The notes beneath the pieces were generated by a model. That model was not told the origin of the DNA, did no database searches, and saw only the letters and a program-made list of their open reading frames with translations. 64,000 bases of DNA from Pseudohalocynthiibacter aestuariivivens (GTDB taxonomy: Bacteria > Pseudomonadota > Alphaproteobacteria > Rhodobacterales > Rhodobacteraceae), in assembly GCF_011040495.1 (NCBI RefSeq), contig NZ_CP049037.1, forward strand, positions 1,054,001 through 1,118,000, read 5' to 3'. Within the stretch, counting starts at the first letter, position 1. Each line of letters begins with the position of its first letter. Below, one piece after another: positions 30,064 to 38,605 of the stretch. The position numbers and the translations under genes were made by a program.

Positions 30064-30615
30064 ATGACAGAACGATCAGTTTGTGTCTTTTGCGGCTCAC
30101 GTACGGGCGTTAACCCCGCATTTGCGGAGGCCGCTGATGCCGTCGGGACCGCACTCGCGGGTGCCGGATGGCGGCTGGTATACGGAGCAGGCGACGTCGG
30201 CCTGATGGGCCGCACGGCGCGCGCAGCGCAGGCCGCAGGCGGCTCAACCTTTGGTGTGATCCCACAGCACCTCGTACGTCGTGAGGTCGGCAAGAGCGAC
30301 CTGACCACCTACATCGTCACCGAAACCATGCATGAACGTAAGAAAGTCATGTTTATGAACTCGGACGCGATCGTGGTGTTACCCGGTGGTGCCGGTTCTC
30401 TGGACGAGTTTTTCGAGGTCCTGACCTGGCGACAGCTGGGACTGCACGAGATGCCGATCCTGCTGCTCGATCTGGATGGGTACTGGCAGCCGTTGACCGG
30501 GTTGATCGACCATATCATCGCCGAAGGGTTCGCCGATCCATCCTTGCGCGAATTCTACACGTCGGTGCCGGATGTCGACGCGCTCTTTGCTGCCCTACGC
30601 GCCGCTCTGTCCTGA
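30064..30615 (+). CDS. LOG family protein (putative cytokinin riboside 5'-monophosphate phosphoribohydrolase)
   Basis: Cytosolic Rossmann-fold protein of 183 aa of the TIGR00730 family. The ATG at 30064 is preferred to the adjacent TTG. Family motifs are VCVFCGSRTG, GAGDVGLMG and the PGGAGSLDEFFEVLTW signature with the catalytic Arg/Glu region (HERKKVMF). In plants and some bacteria it releases free nucleobase from nucleoside 5'-monophosphates; the bacterial role is often nucleotide salvage. Its 3' end overlaps the convergent permease gene by 61 bp. Confidence 0.9.
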   Translation: MTERSVCVFCGSRTGVNPAFAEAADAVGTALAGAGWRLVYGAGDVGLMGRTARAAQAAGGSTFGVIPQHLVRREVGKSDLTTYIVTETMHERKKVMFMNSDAIVVLPGGAGSLDEFFEVLTWRQLGLHEMPILLLDLDGYWQPLTGLIDHIIAEGFADPSLREFYTSVPDVDALFAALRAALS

Positions 30616-31472
30616 CGCCACCCCGCAGCCGTGTAGATCACCAGTGCCGTCCAGATGATCGGAAAGGCAATCATGTGCCAGCGCGTGAAGGGTTCCAGAA
30701 ACAAAAATGTAGCAACGGCGAACTGCAAACTGGGATTGAGATACTGAACAAGGCCAAGGGTGGCCATCGAAACCCGGCGCGCCGCCATGCTGAACAGGAT
30801 CAGCGGGAACCCGGTCAGCACACCCGAAAAGGCCAGTAATGCCGCGTCCTGCCATCCGTCACCGAACGCGCCGGTGCCGCCCGGATGGGCATACCACAGC
30901 ACCCCCAGAGCGAGAGGCGCAAGGATCAGGACCTCGGCGGACACAGATACCACTGGTCCCTGAACCATGCTCTTCTTGATCAACCCATAAAGGCCAAACG
31001 TCCCGGCCAGTATCAACGAAATCCATGGCGCAACGCCCAGTCCGATCGTCAGGATCACGACCGCAATCAGGGCCAATGCAACGGCCGCCGCCTGCGCCGC
31101 ACTCATCCGTTCGCGATAGACAACAGCACCCAACACCACCGAAAACAAAGGAAAGATGTAATATCCCAGCGATGCTTCCATCGCCTTGCCGATCTGAATC
31201 GACGTGATGAACACCAACCAGTTGGTCGAGATCATCAGCGCCGCAAAACCCGCCACCAGCATGACGCGCGGGGATTTGAACACGTCCAGAAGCAACCGAA
31301 GACGGCCCTGCCACAACAGCACCAAAGCAAAGAAAACACATGACCAGATTGTGCGATGTGCCAGCACCTCAACGGGCGGGATGTGGGCCAGCAGCTTGTA
31401 ATACACTCCCGACATGCCCCAGATCGTGCAAGCAACGACCATGGCGATCACGCCGCGCATCGGTTCGGTCAT
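30555..31472 (-). CDS. rarD: RarD-type EamA/DMT permease
   Basis: Ten-helix drug/metabolite transporter of 305 aa. The N-terminal EamA half (ACTIWGMSGVYYKLLAHIPPVEVLAHRTIWS) is the RarD signature. The C-terminal half includes LGLVQYLNPSLQFAVATFLF. The substrate is unknown; E. coli RarD is only loosely linked to chloramphenicol sensitivity. The TAG stop lies inside the 3' end of the convergent LOG gene. Confidence 0.88.
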   Translation of the reverse strand: MTEPMRGVIAMVVACTIWGMSGVYYKLLAHIPPVEVLAHRTIWSCVFFALVLLWQGRLRLLLDVFKSPRVMLVAGFAALMISTNWLVFITSIQIGKAMEASLGYYIFPLFSVVLGAVVYRERMSAAQAAAVALALIAVVILTIGLGVAPWISLILAGTFGLYGLIKKSMVQGPVVSVSAEVLILAPLALGVLWYAHPGGTGAFGDGWQDAALLAFSGVLTGFPLILFSMAARRVSMATLGLVQYLNPSLQFAVATFLFLEPFTRWHMIAFPIIWTALVIYTAAGWRQDRAARRAAKSASTSGTDV

Positions 31473-31777
31473 GTGTTATGCTCCAGCCGCGCCCGCGCAT
31501 GGGTCAAAGGCGCGCCGCAGGAATGAACTCCGGCGCATCGCAGGACAGGGTGTATGGTCACATCTTTTGCCTTGAATTCATTTGCTACGCAAAATTCTGG
31601 CTCGAACTGACCGACCCACCCCGTTGATGATCCGAAAGGCGCGGCACCACAACCGCAAATGTCACGGTAACGCCCACCCGATGCGGTGAATAGCGCCCCG
31701 TCACGCACCGGAAAAAATAAAAGAGCCTGCCGGGACCAATCCCGGCAGGCTCGATAGTCACTCAAACTTGCGCCTGA
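31473..31777. other. Intergenic region between sodB terminator and rarD
   Basis: A 305-bp gap. Its rightmost part holds the sodB terminator. The rest should contain the rarD promoter. A 98-codon open frame on the minus strand here has no protein-like composition and runs through the terminator, so I do not call a gene. Confidence 0.5.
31723..31752 (-). terminator. Intrinsic terminator of sodB
   Basis: Perfect 13-bp stem GAGCCTGCCGGGA / TCCCGGCAGGCTC with a CCAA loop, 26 bp after the sodB stop on the minus strand. It is followed by TTTTATTTTTTC in that direction. Confidence 0.93.
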
Positions 31778-32377
31778 TTACATCCGGCTGGCGACGTTTT
31801 CCCAGTTCACCAGCTTGTTCAGGAAGTTCTCCAGATAGGCCGGACGTTTGTTGCGGAAGTCGATGTAATACGAATGCTCCCACACATCACATCCCAGCAG
31901 GGCGGTTTGATCGAAACAGACCGGGTTCACACCGTTTTCGGTCTTGGTGACGGCCAGAGAACCATCCGGTTTCTTGACCAGCCACGCCCAGCCAGAGCCG
32001 AACTGACCCGCGCCCGCAGCAGAAAATTCTTCCTTGAACTTGTCGACCGAACCAAAGCTGTCATTCAGCGCTTTCTCCAACTCGCCGGGCATCTTGCTCT
32101 CGCCGGGACTCATCATTTCCCAGAACTGGTTGTGGTTCCACAACTGGCTGATGTTGTTGAAAATACCGTTCTGCGCCACGGCGTTTGCATCATAGGTGCC
32201 TTTGATGATCTCTTCGAGTGACTTGCCATCCCACTTGGTGCCCTCAATCGCCTTGTTACCGTTGGTCACATAGGCGTTGTGGTGCAGGTCGTGGTGATAC
32301 TCCAGCGTTTCGGCAGACATGCCGTGCGGTGCCAGAGCGTCATGCGAATAGGGAAGGTCGGGAAGTTGAAAGCTCAT
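31778..32377 (-). CDS. sodB: Superoxide dismutase, Fe type
   Basis: Dismutates superoxide in the cytoplasm; 199 aa. The start at 32377 (MSFQLPDLPYSHDALAPH) has AGGGGG upstream. Metal ligands by alignment to E. coli SodB are H28 (YHHDLHH), H82 (WNHNQFW), D164 and H168 (CDVWEHSYY). The Gln at 78 just before LWNH, rather than the Gly of Mn enzymes, favours iron. It has its own terminator, so it is a single-gene unit. Confidence 0.95.
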   Translation of the reverse strand: MSFQLPDLPYSHDALAPHGMSAETLEYHHDLHHNAYVTNGNKAIEGTKWDGKSLEEIIKGTYDANAVAQNGIFNNISQLWNHNQFWEMMSPGESKMPGELEKALNDSFGSVDKFKEEFSAAGAGQFGSGWAWLVKKPDGSLAVTKTENGVNPVCFDQTALLGCDVWEHSYYIDFRNKRPAYLENFLNKLVNWENVASRM

Positions 32378-32613
32378 GGATTGCCCCCTTTTGGTGCGTG
32401 TCAAAATTTATATTGTCTACATGGTAGGCGCGTGGGGACAACGTCAACCCCGTACTGGAAGTTCCCTGCACCGAAAGGGCCCTGCGCCCCTGTCCCGGAT
32501 GGCCGACGTACGCCTGCGCGACGCGACTCTAGACTTATATTGGTCAATCCCCTACAATTTTAGAAAAAAGATAATTGAGGCAACGTTTTAAGAGGGAAGG
32601 CCGGGCAGGCAAA

Positions 32614-34182
32614 ATGCAAGACATGTCGTTTCTTTCGTCGCCGGTTGATCCGGCATGGGCGAGCCATGCAAGTTGGGCAGAACAACTGTGCTCTGATCAC
32701 GGCATCGACAGTGCGCCAGTCCTGTCGCAGCAATTTCTGCTCGCGCCCAGCGGGACCGCCGCCCCGGCAACCATGCGCGGCATCGCGTTGGGCAACTGGA
32801 TTCTCTACCACGGGGCGAACCTGCCAGTGGCGACGGCCGCATTCGGAAATGGCAGGATCGCAGTGCTCGGCCTTGCTGTGGATCCTGACGGCGTGGTCAT
32901 CACCACCGCGCGGCTAAACGCGCTGACCGCACTTGATCAGCCGCTGCAGGAATTGCTGAACTGGCTCAACGATAGCGCCGGGCGCTATGCCATCATCGTA
33001 GTCACTGGCACTCGTCACCGGGTCTACCTCGATAGTTTAGGATCTTTGGGGGCAGTCTACGACAAGGACACGATGCGCGTTGGGTCGACCACGAATCTGG
33101 TTCTGACACGCGCGCCACAGCAGAACACGGACTACCCGCTGACGACCAACGCAACAACCGGATCGAACCGATTTGCCTTTGGTCACACGCCCGATATTTC
33201 AGTCAAGAGATTGTTGCCAAACCATTTTCTGGACCTCGACCTGTGGATGCCGGTTCGGCATTGGCCCGGACCAAATGACGTGACCGAACCCACGCCCGAC
33301 ATGGAGGCAGACGTGGTGCGCGGCATCGCTCGACGGCTGGAACAGGTCATAACCAGCCTTGCCAACCATCTGCCTGGCAATGTGCATCTACCTCTGTCCG
33401 GCGGATTGGACAGCCGCCTGCTGCTGAGTTGTGCCAAACCCGCGCTGGACAAGATCGCGCTCTTTTCGCATGTCGAAAACTCGATGAGCCGCAAGGATCT
33501 GCGGTTGGCGCGCCATCTGGCCAAACGCGTCAACGCCCCGTTGCGGGAAATCGACCCTATTCGCCATGATGAATTCAAAATCACTAGCGACAGCCGCCTG
33601 AAACATCTCGGACAGCTGCACCGCATCATCACCGGCCTGAACGACGCGCCACAACCGATCCGACACGAGGTATTGCTGGCACATAAACCGGGCGGCATTT
33701 TTCTGCGCGGCAACGGCAGCGATTTCCTGAAGGCTGTGCTGTGGCGGCGCGGCGGCCGGGAATACGCCCAAAGCCTACCGCACGATACCCGGACTGGCAT
33801 CCGCATGATGATGCTGTCGGATAAGACCATCGTCGAAAACCCTGCAATCCAAGGGATGTACGAGGACTGGTACGCCACCCTGCCCGGTTCCGCGCGGCAC
33901 CGCGCCTATGACCTGATGTTCGCAGAACAGTTTCTGTCCCATGGCTTTGGCAACCTGCTCTACAGCTTTATCAATAATTTCTATATCTGCCCGTTCAATG
34001 ACCGTCGCCTATTGGGCGCGGCTACATCACTATCACCGACCAAGCGTCAGCAATTGCATTACAATCTGGCAATCACCGATTGGCGCGCGCCAGAATTGTC
34101 GAGTCTGCATTTCGCCCGCCCTGCCGTCAATCAGCACATCAATGCCATGCGATCCGATAAAGTCGATAGATTGTCACTCTGA
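32614..34182 (+). CDS. Asparagine-synthase-like protein lacking the glutaminase cysteine
   Basis: Protein of 522 aa from the ATG at 32614. The C-terminal half has the PP-loop ATP pyrophosphatase motif LSGGLDSRLLL (SGGLDS at about 262-267) typical of asparagine synthetase class B proteins. The N-terminal about 150 residues vaguely resemble the glutamine amidotransferase fold (LNDSAGRYAIIVV) but there is no Cys at position 2, so glutamine hydrolysis is unlikely. Such proteins adenylate carboxyl groups and form amides, for example in surface polysaccharide or peptide cyclisation. No partner biosynthetic gene is nearby, and the true substrate is unknown. Confidence 0.75.
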   Translation: MQDMSFLSSPVDPAWASHASWAEQLCSDHGIDSAPVLSQQFLLAPSGTAAPATMRGIALGNWILYHGANLPVATAAFGNGRIAVLGLAVDPDGVVITTARLNALTALDQPLQELLNWLNDSAGRYAIIVVTGTRHRVYLDSLGSLGAVYDKDTMRVGSTTNLVLTRAPQQNTDYPLTTNATTGSNRFAFGHTPDISVKRLLPNHFLDLDLWMPVRHWPGPNDVTEPTPDMEADVVRGIARRLEQVITSLANHLPGNVHLPLSGGLDSRLLLSCAKPALDKIALFSHVENSMSRKDLRLARHLAKRVNAPLREIDPIRHDEFKITSDSRLKHLGQLHRIITGLNDAPQPIRHEVLLAHKPGGIFLRGNGSDFLKAVLWRRGGREYAQSLPHDTRTGIRMMMLSDKTIVENPAIQGMYEDWYATLPGSARHRAYDLMFAEQFLSHGFGNLLYSFINNFYICPFNDRRLLGAATSLSPTKRQQLHYNLAITDWRAPELSSLHFARPAVNQHINAMRSDKVDRLSL

Positions 34183-34264
34183 CAGCACGATGCGCCGCGA
34201 CATCCGTGCAGGTCCGCTGAACAACCTAACAGGCATTTTCGGCAAGGCGATCCCGGTTTGCAGT

Positions 34265-34837
34265 TCAGCCGAGATACCCTACCGCGCTGCCCGGTGCTGC
34301 CGCGCCTTTGAGCAGATCAAAGACGTATTGAGCCACCGATCGGAAACACACGATGCGCACGCTGTTCGCGTCCGGCATCCAAAAGGCTGCCGGCACTTGC
34401 GCCATCCGCGTACGCCGGAAATCGCCGGGACCAAAAGCGGTATCTGACATATCTACCGGGCACAGCTTGGCGATCACTTCGCGCACCGCAGGACCGCCCG
34501 ATAACTCGAACACCGCCCGGGCATCCGAGACATTGACGGCCAAGTGAATGTGCTTGGACAATGCATCGCCCAACGCGTCCATCCGGGTATCCACCGCATC
34601 ATAGGGCACGAGGATCATCAGCTCGTCCGGTGACATCCACGCGATGCCATCCTCGCCCTGCATGTTGGCCTTGCGCTGGCCGGGCATATCCTGCCCACAG
34701 GCCGCTGCGGCGGCCTTTTGCACTGCTGCTGCGCTCAGGTCTCCGCGCAGGGTGATCATCCCCTGCAATCCTATCTCGCGGACCGCGACAATCCCGTCAA
34801 AGGATGCACCATTTAGCGCGCTCATGGCCTCAGACAT
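34265..34837 (-). CDS. soxG: Sarcosine oxidase gamma subunit
   Basis: Small subunit (190 aa) of heterotetrameric sarcosine oxidase. The start at 34837 has GGGGAG upstream and overlaps the soxA stop (ATGTCTGA). It matches the family in length and in the GDFRRTRMAQVPAAFWMPD region near 140-160. It is the last gene of the soxBDAG operon and converges on the asparagine-synthase-like gene. Confidence 0.92.
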   Translation of the reverse strand: MSEAMSALNGASFDGIVAVREIGLQGMITLRGDLSAAAVQKAAAAACGQDMPGQRKANMQGEDGIAWMSPDELMILVPYDAVDTRMDALGDALSKHIHLAVNVSDARAVFELSGGPAVREVIAKLCPVDMSDTAFGPGDFRRTRMAQVPAAFWMPDANSVRIVCFRSVAQYVFDLLKGAAAPGSAVGYLG

Positions 34838-37800
34838 TTTGCTTCTCCCCGTCTTTGTCGAAGAATACCGCATCGACGATCTTGGCCTGTGTCACCGAGC
34901 CGCCGATGCGCGGAATATCCAGCACTTCGCCCATGCGGTCCGGCCCATGCAGGACCAGTGCCATCGCGATACCACGCCCCAGCGTCGGCGAATGGTACGT
35001 CGATGTCACCCGCCCTTGGGTGTTGCGCTGGCCATTGGCGTTGGTGCCTTCGGCTGTAATGTAGGCACCGTCCGGCAGCGTGCTGCCATCGGTGGTCTCC
35101 AACCCGACCAGTTTCCAGCGGTTCGGATCAGTCATGTGGCTGCGCGCCTGCGCCCGTTTGCCCAGATAATCCTCTTTCTTCTTGGAAATCGCCCAGCCTA
35201 GCCCCAGATCCTGCGGGATCACCGTGCCATCGGTCTCGTCCCCGATCATGATAAAGCCCTTCTCGGCGCGCAAGATATGCAGCGCCTCGGTGCCATAGGG
35301 TGTCACGCCATGCGTATCCCCGGTCGCCAGCAGCAGATCCCACAACGCCCGCCCCTGAGAGGCCTTGACCGCGATCTCGTAGCTCAACTCGCCCGAGAAC
35401 GAGATGCGGTAAACGCGCGCCGACATACCGCCCAACGTGATGTCCGACCATGCCATGAAAGGCAGCACATCATTACTGACATCATCGCCAGTCAGCGCAC
35501 TCAGAACCTCGCGCGCCTTCGGGCCAACCAGCGCGATCTGTGCATATTGCTCGGTCAGGTTGGCAACATAGACATCCCAATCCCACCATTCGGTTTGCAG
35601 CCACTCTTCCATGTGACCATGAATGCTCTCGGCTCCGCCGGTGGTGGTGTGGCACAGGAACGTATCGTCGTCGATGCGCGCAACGACACCGTCATCGATA
35701 AGGAACCCGTTCTCGTTGCACATCAGACCATAGCGACAGCGGCCCGGTTTCAGGCTCGACATCATGTTGGTATAGAGCATGTCCAGAAACTTGCCCGCGT
35801 CCGGCCCTTTCACGACCAACTTACCCAGAGTAGAGGCGTCGAGCAGACCCAGACTGTTGCGAGCCGCCAGCACCTCGCGGTTCACCGCATCCTCGATGCT
35901 CTCGCCGGGTTTCTGATAGCAATACGGGCGGCGCCACTGGCCGACCGGCTCCCAATACGCGCCGTTTTCCTCATGCCAATCATACATCGTCGTGCGGCGC
36001 ACAGGCTGGAACCGCGCGTCACGCGCCTCGCCCGCGATCGAGGCCATCGAAATCGGCGTATAGGGCGGCCGGAACGTGGTAGTGCCGGTTTGCGGGATTG
36101 GTTGTCCCAAGGCATCAGAAAGGATCGCCAGACCGTTGATGTTGCTCAGCTTGCCCTGATCCGTCGCCATACCCAGCGTGGTATACCGCTTGGCATGTTC
36201 GACACTTTCGAACCCTTCGCGCGCGGCCAGTTGCACGTCCGATACTTTCACGTCGTTCTGATAATCCAGCCAGGCTTTCATCCGCTTCTTGATGCCCGCG
36301 CCCTGCGGCATCATCCAAACCGGAGCCATAGGGGCCTCGTCTGGCGTCTCGGCCTGTGGCGGATCACTTTTCTTCGGCGCGTGACCGCTGGCCTTGGCTG
36401 CGGACTGCCCCGCCGCGTCCGCATCACGCAATACATCACCGAGGCCCAGAGCACCGTTAGCGCTGCCTGCCGCAATAACAAAGGCTTCGCCAAAGGCACC
36501 CGTCGGTGCTTTATCCACATCGGGGCGAAAATGCGCATGATCAGTGTCCCAGATCAGCTTACCGCCGCAATGTGACCACAAGTGCACCACGGGTGACCAG
36601 CCACCGGACATGGCAACCGCATCGCAGGCCACCTCCTCCAGAACTGCGCCTTCACCGGCCTGACTACAAATCTCGACCCCGGTCACGCGCTTGCCACCTT
36701 TGACCGACGCAATGCCATGCCCCATCATCACCCGGATACCCAGTTCTTTGGCCTCAGCCATCAACGCACTATCAATGGGCAGCACCCGTGCATCGAGGAT
36801 AACGGGAACTGTAAGGCCCAGCTTTTTCAGGCATATCGCAGTTCGATAGGCGTCATCATTGTTGGTTACAACGACGGTGCGATCCCCCAGAGAGACACCA
36901 TAGTTCACCGCATAATCACGCACCGCCGAGGCCAGCATGACGCCGGGAATGTCATTGCCCGCGAAGCTGAGGGGTCGCTCTATTGCGCCTGTCGCCGTGA
37001 CGATCTGCTGCGCGCGAATGCGCCACAACCGATGGCGCGGTCCCTCCACCTCGGGCTGATGGTCCCCCACACGCTCGTAGCCCAGCGCATAGCCATGGTC
37101 ATAGACGCCAGCCCCCATCATCCGGTTGCGCATCGTGACATTGGGCATGGATTCGAGCGCGGCAATGGTTTCGTCCACGAACTTATCCACAGGGACACCA
37201 TTCACGGTACCGCCGTCGACAGGCGCGCGCCCGCCCCATTGCGGGGTCTGCTCAATCAGCAGCACCTTGGCACCGGCATCGCCTGCGGCCTTGGCCGCCT
37301 GCAGCCCGGCCACACCGCCACCGACGACCAGAACGTCGACGAAGGCATAGAAATGCTCGTACGTGTCAGTATCGCGGTCTTTGGGCGCATTGCCCAACCC
37401 GGCAGAGCGACGGATGATCGGTTCGTAGATGTGTTTCCAGAAGGGGCGCGGGTGGATGAACATCTTGTAATAGAACCCAGCCGGCAGGAAGCGGCTCAAC
37501 TTGGTGTTGATTGCACCGATGTCGAACTCCAGCGATGGCCAGTGATTCTGGCTGGCGCAGGTCAATCCAGCGAACAACTCTGTCGTGGTGACACGCTGGT
37601 TCGGCTCGAAATCATTGCCTGTCCCCATACCGACGAGACCATTCGGCTCTTCTGCACCCGAGGCCGCGACACCGCGCGGGCGGTGATACTTGAACGAGCG
37701 GCCCACCATCATCTGATCGTTTGCCAGCAATGCCGAAGCGATCGTATCGCCCTCAACGCCGCGCAGCCGTTTGCCGTTGAAGGTGAATTCCAGGCTGCGC

Positions 37801-37844
37801 GATTTGTTTAAAAACCGGCCGCCATTTGCCAGACGTGTGCTCAT
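34830..37844 (-). CDS. soxA: Sarcosine oxidase alpha subunit
   Basis: Large subunit, 1004 aa, of the cytoplasmic complex that oxidises sarcosine to glycine, H2O2 and a C1 unit passed to tetrahydrofolate. The start at 37844 (MSTRLANGGRFLNKSRSL) has CGAGGG upstream. Domains are an N-terminal ferredoxin-like segment (HRPRGVAASGAEEPNG), an NAD-binding Rossmann domain (VVGGGVAGLQAAKAAGDAGA, about 174-193) and a C-terminal aminomethyltransferase-like folate-binding half. The large length is normal. No C1-folate genes follow it. Confidence 0.95.
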   Translation of the reverse strand: MSTRLANGGRFLNKSRSLEFTFNGKRLRGVEGDTIASALLANDQMMVGRSFKYHRPRGVAASGAEEPNGLVGMGTGNDFEPNQRVTTTELFAGLTCASQNHWPSLEFDIGAINTKLSRFLPAGFYYKMFIHPRPFWKHIYEPIIRRSAGLGNAPKDRDTDTYEHFYAFVDVLVVGGGVAGLQAAKAAGDAGAKVLLIEQTPQWGGRAPVDGGTVNGVPVDKFVDETIAALESMPNVTMRNRMMGAGVYDHGYALGYERVGDHQPEVEGPRHRLWRIRAQQIVTATGAIERPLSFAGNDIPGVMLASAVRDYAVNYGVSLGDRTVVVTNNDDAYRTAICLKKLGLTVPVILDARVLPIDSALMAEAKELGIRVMMGHGIASVKGGKRVTGVEICSQAGEGAVLEEVACDAVAMSGGWSPVVHLWSHCGGKLIWDTDHAHFRPDVDKAPTGAFGEAFVIAAGSANGALGLGDVLRDADAAGQSAAKASGHAPKKSDPPQAETPDEAPMAPVWMMPQGAGIKKRMKAWLDYQNDVKVSDVQLAAREGFESVEHAKRYTTLGMATDQGKLSNINGLAILSDALGQPIPQTGTTTFRPPYTPISMASIAGEARDARFQPVRRTTMYDWHEENGAYWEPVGQWRRPYCYQKPGESIEDAVNREVLAARNSLGLLDASTLGKLVVKGPDAGKFLDMLYTNMMSSLKPGRCRYGLMCNENGFLIDDGVVARIDDDTFLCHTTTGGAESIHGHMEEWLQTEWWDWDVYVANLTEQYAQIALVGPKAREVLSALTGDDVSNDVLPFMAWSDITLGGMSARVYRISFSGELSYEIAVKASQGRALWDLLLATGDTHGVTPYGTEALHILRAEKGFIMIGDETDGTVIPQDLGLGWAISKKKEDYLGKRAQARSHMTDPNRWKLVGLETTDGSTLPDGAYITAEGTNANGQRNTQGRVTSTYHSPTLGRGIAMALVLHGPDRMGEVLDIPRIGGSVTQAKIVDAVFFDKDGEKQNV

Positions 37845-37905
37845 TTGGAAACCCTCGTGCCTGTGGCTGCGGGAGCGATTGAAGTATTTTTGGAAAGATG
37901 AAAGA

Positions 37906-38235
37906 TCACGAGAATTCCCTCCACACCCAGCCGGGGCGCTTGGTGGTGATCGCATCCTTGATCGCCTGTGGCGGCTCAAAGGTCTGGGCTGCGTAGGTGC
38001 CATAGACCTCCAACGTCACAGTATCGCGCGCCGCATGAAACCACTTGCCGCAGCCATTGTTATGTCGCCACCGCTCCAGATGGACGCCCTTCGGGTTCAC
38101 CTTTGAGAAGAGGTAGTCGTGGAAATCGGTATCGGAGGATCCGGGGCCGAAACGTTTCAGATGCGCTTCGCCGCCACCGTGAAATTCCGTCTCTTCGCCA
38201 GTTACGCCGCAGCAAGGGCAGGTGAGGATCAGCAT
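37906..38235 (-). CDS. soxD: Sarcosine oxidase delta subunit
   Basis: Zinc-binding small subunit, 109 aa. The start at 38235 (MLILTCPCCGV) has AAAGGAG upstream. The CPCC motif at residues 6-9, the later His/Cys residues (RWRHNNGCGKWFHAARDT) and the PGWVWR C-terminus are the family hallmarks. It lies 61 bp before soxA. Confidence 0.94.
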   Translation of the reverse strand: MLILTCPCCGVTGEETEFHGGGEAHLKRFGPGSSDTDFHDYLFSKVNPKGVHLERWRHNNGCGKWFHAARDTVTLEVYGTYAAQTFEPPQAIKDAITTKRPGWVWREFS

Positions 38236-38285
38236 GAGGCACACTCCTTTTGAAGCGGGGCAGATATGGCGTGAAACCACACAAA

Positions 38286-38314
38286 AAGGGCGCGTGCCAA
38301 ACGGCAGCGCCCTG
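38286..38314 (-). terminator. Intrinsic terminator or attenuator inside the sox operon
   Basis: Stem AGGGCGC with its complement, extended after a one-base bulge by TGCC/GGCA, loop AAAC, followed on the minus strand by TTTTTGTG. It sits between the 65-aa gene and soxD, so it can lower transcription of soxDAG relative to soxB. Confidence 0.7.
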
Positions 38315-38343
38315 ATTGCAGTGTAACATTGACGGTTGTGTCG

Positions 38344-38541
38344 TTAGTCGCCGGTGACAGCGTCTTCGACGGCTTCGGCAGCAGGTGCTGCGCCTTCGAT
38401 GGAAATATTGACGTCATCGTTGGCTTCGCCGCCGCCGTAAAGCAGCCACGCCATGACGCCAACAGCGACAACAAGCCCACCCACGACGAACGCGAGAAAG
38501 CCGTTGCCCGAGTTTCGGGTCGTTTCGGATTGTTCAGACAT
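38344..38541 (-). CDS. Small single-pass membrane protein in the sox operon
   Basis: A 65-aa protein starting MSEQSETTRNSGNGFLAFVV, with AGGAG upstream. One transmembrane helix covers about residues 14-35, with a short polar N-terminus and an acidic, Ala-rich C-terminus (ANDDVNISIEGAAPAAEAVEDAV). I do not know a named family. It lies 64 bp after soxB and before a terminator-like hairpin, so it is expressed with soxB. A role in tethering or scaffolding is speculation. Confidence 0.7.
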   Translation of the reverse strand: MSEQSETTRNSGNGFLAFVVGGLVVAVGVMAWLLYGGGEANDDVNISIEGAAPAAEAVEDAVTGD

Positions 38542-38605
38542 TGTAAATCTCCTGCGTCAGTACCTTTGATGGCTACAACGCAGGTCTGCATGAAATGGTT
38601 CCGCA

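Noticed and set aside
31469..31765. 98-codon minus-strand frame between sodB and rarD
   Set aside because: Runs through the sodB terminator and has no family features.
36717..37811. 364-codon plus-strand frame opposite soxA
   Set aside because: Antisense shadow of the sarcosine oxidase alpha gene.
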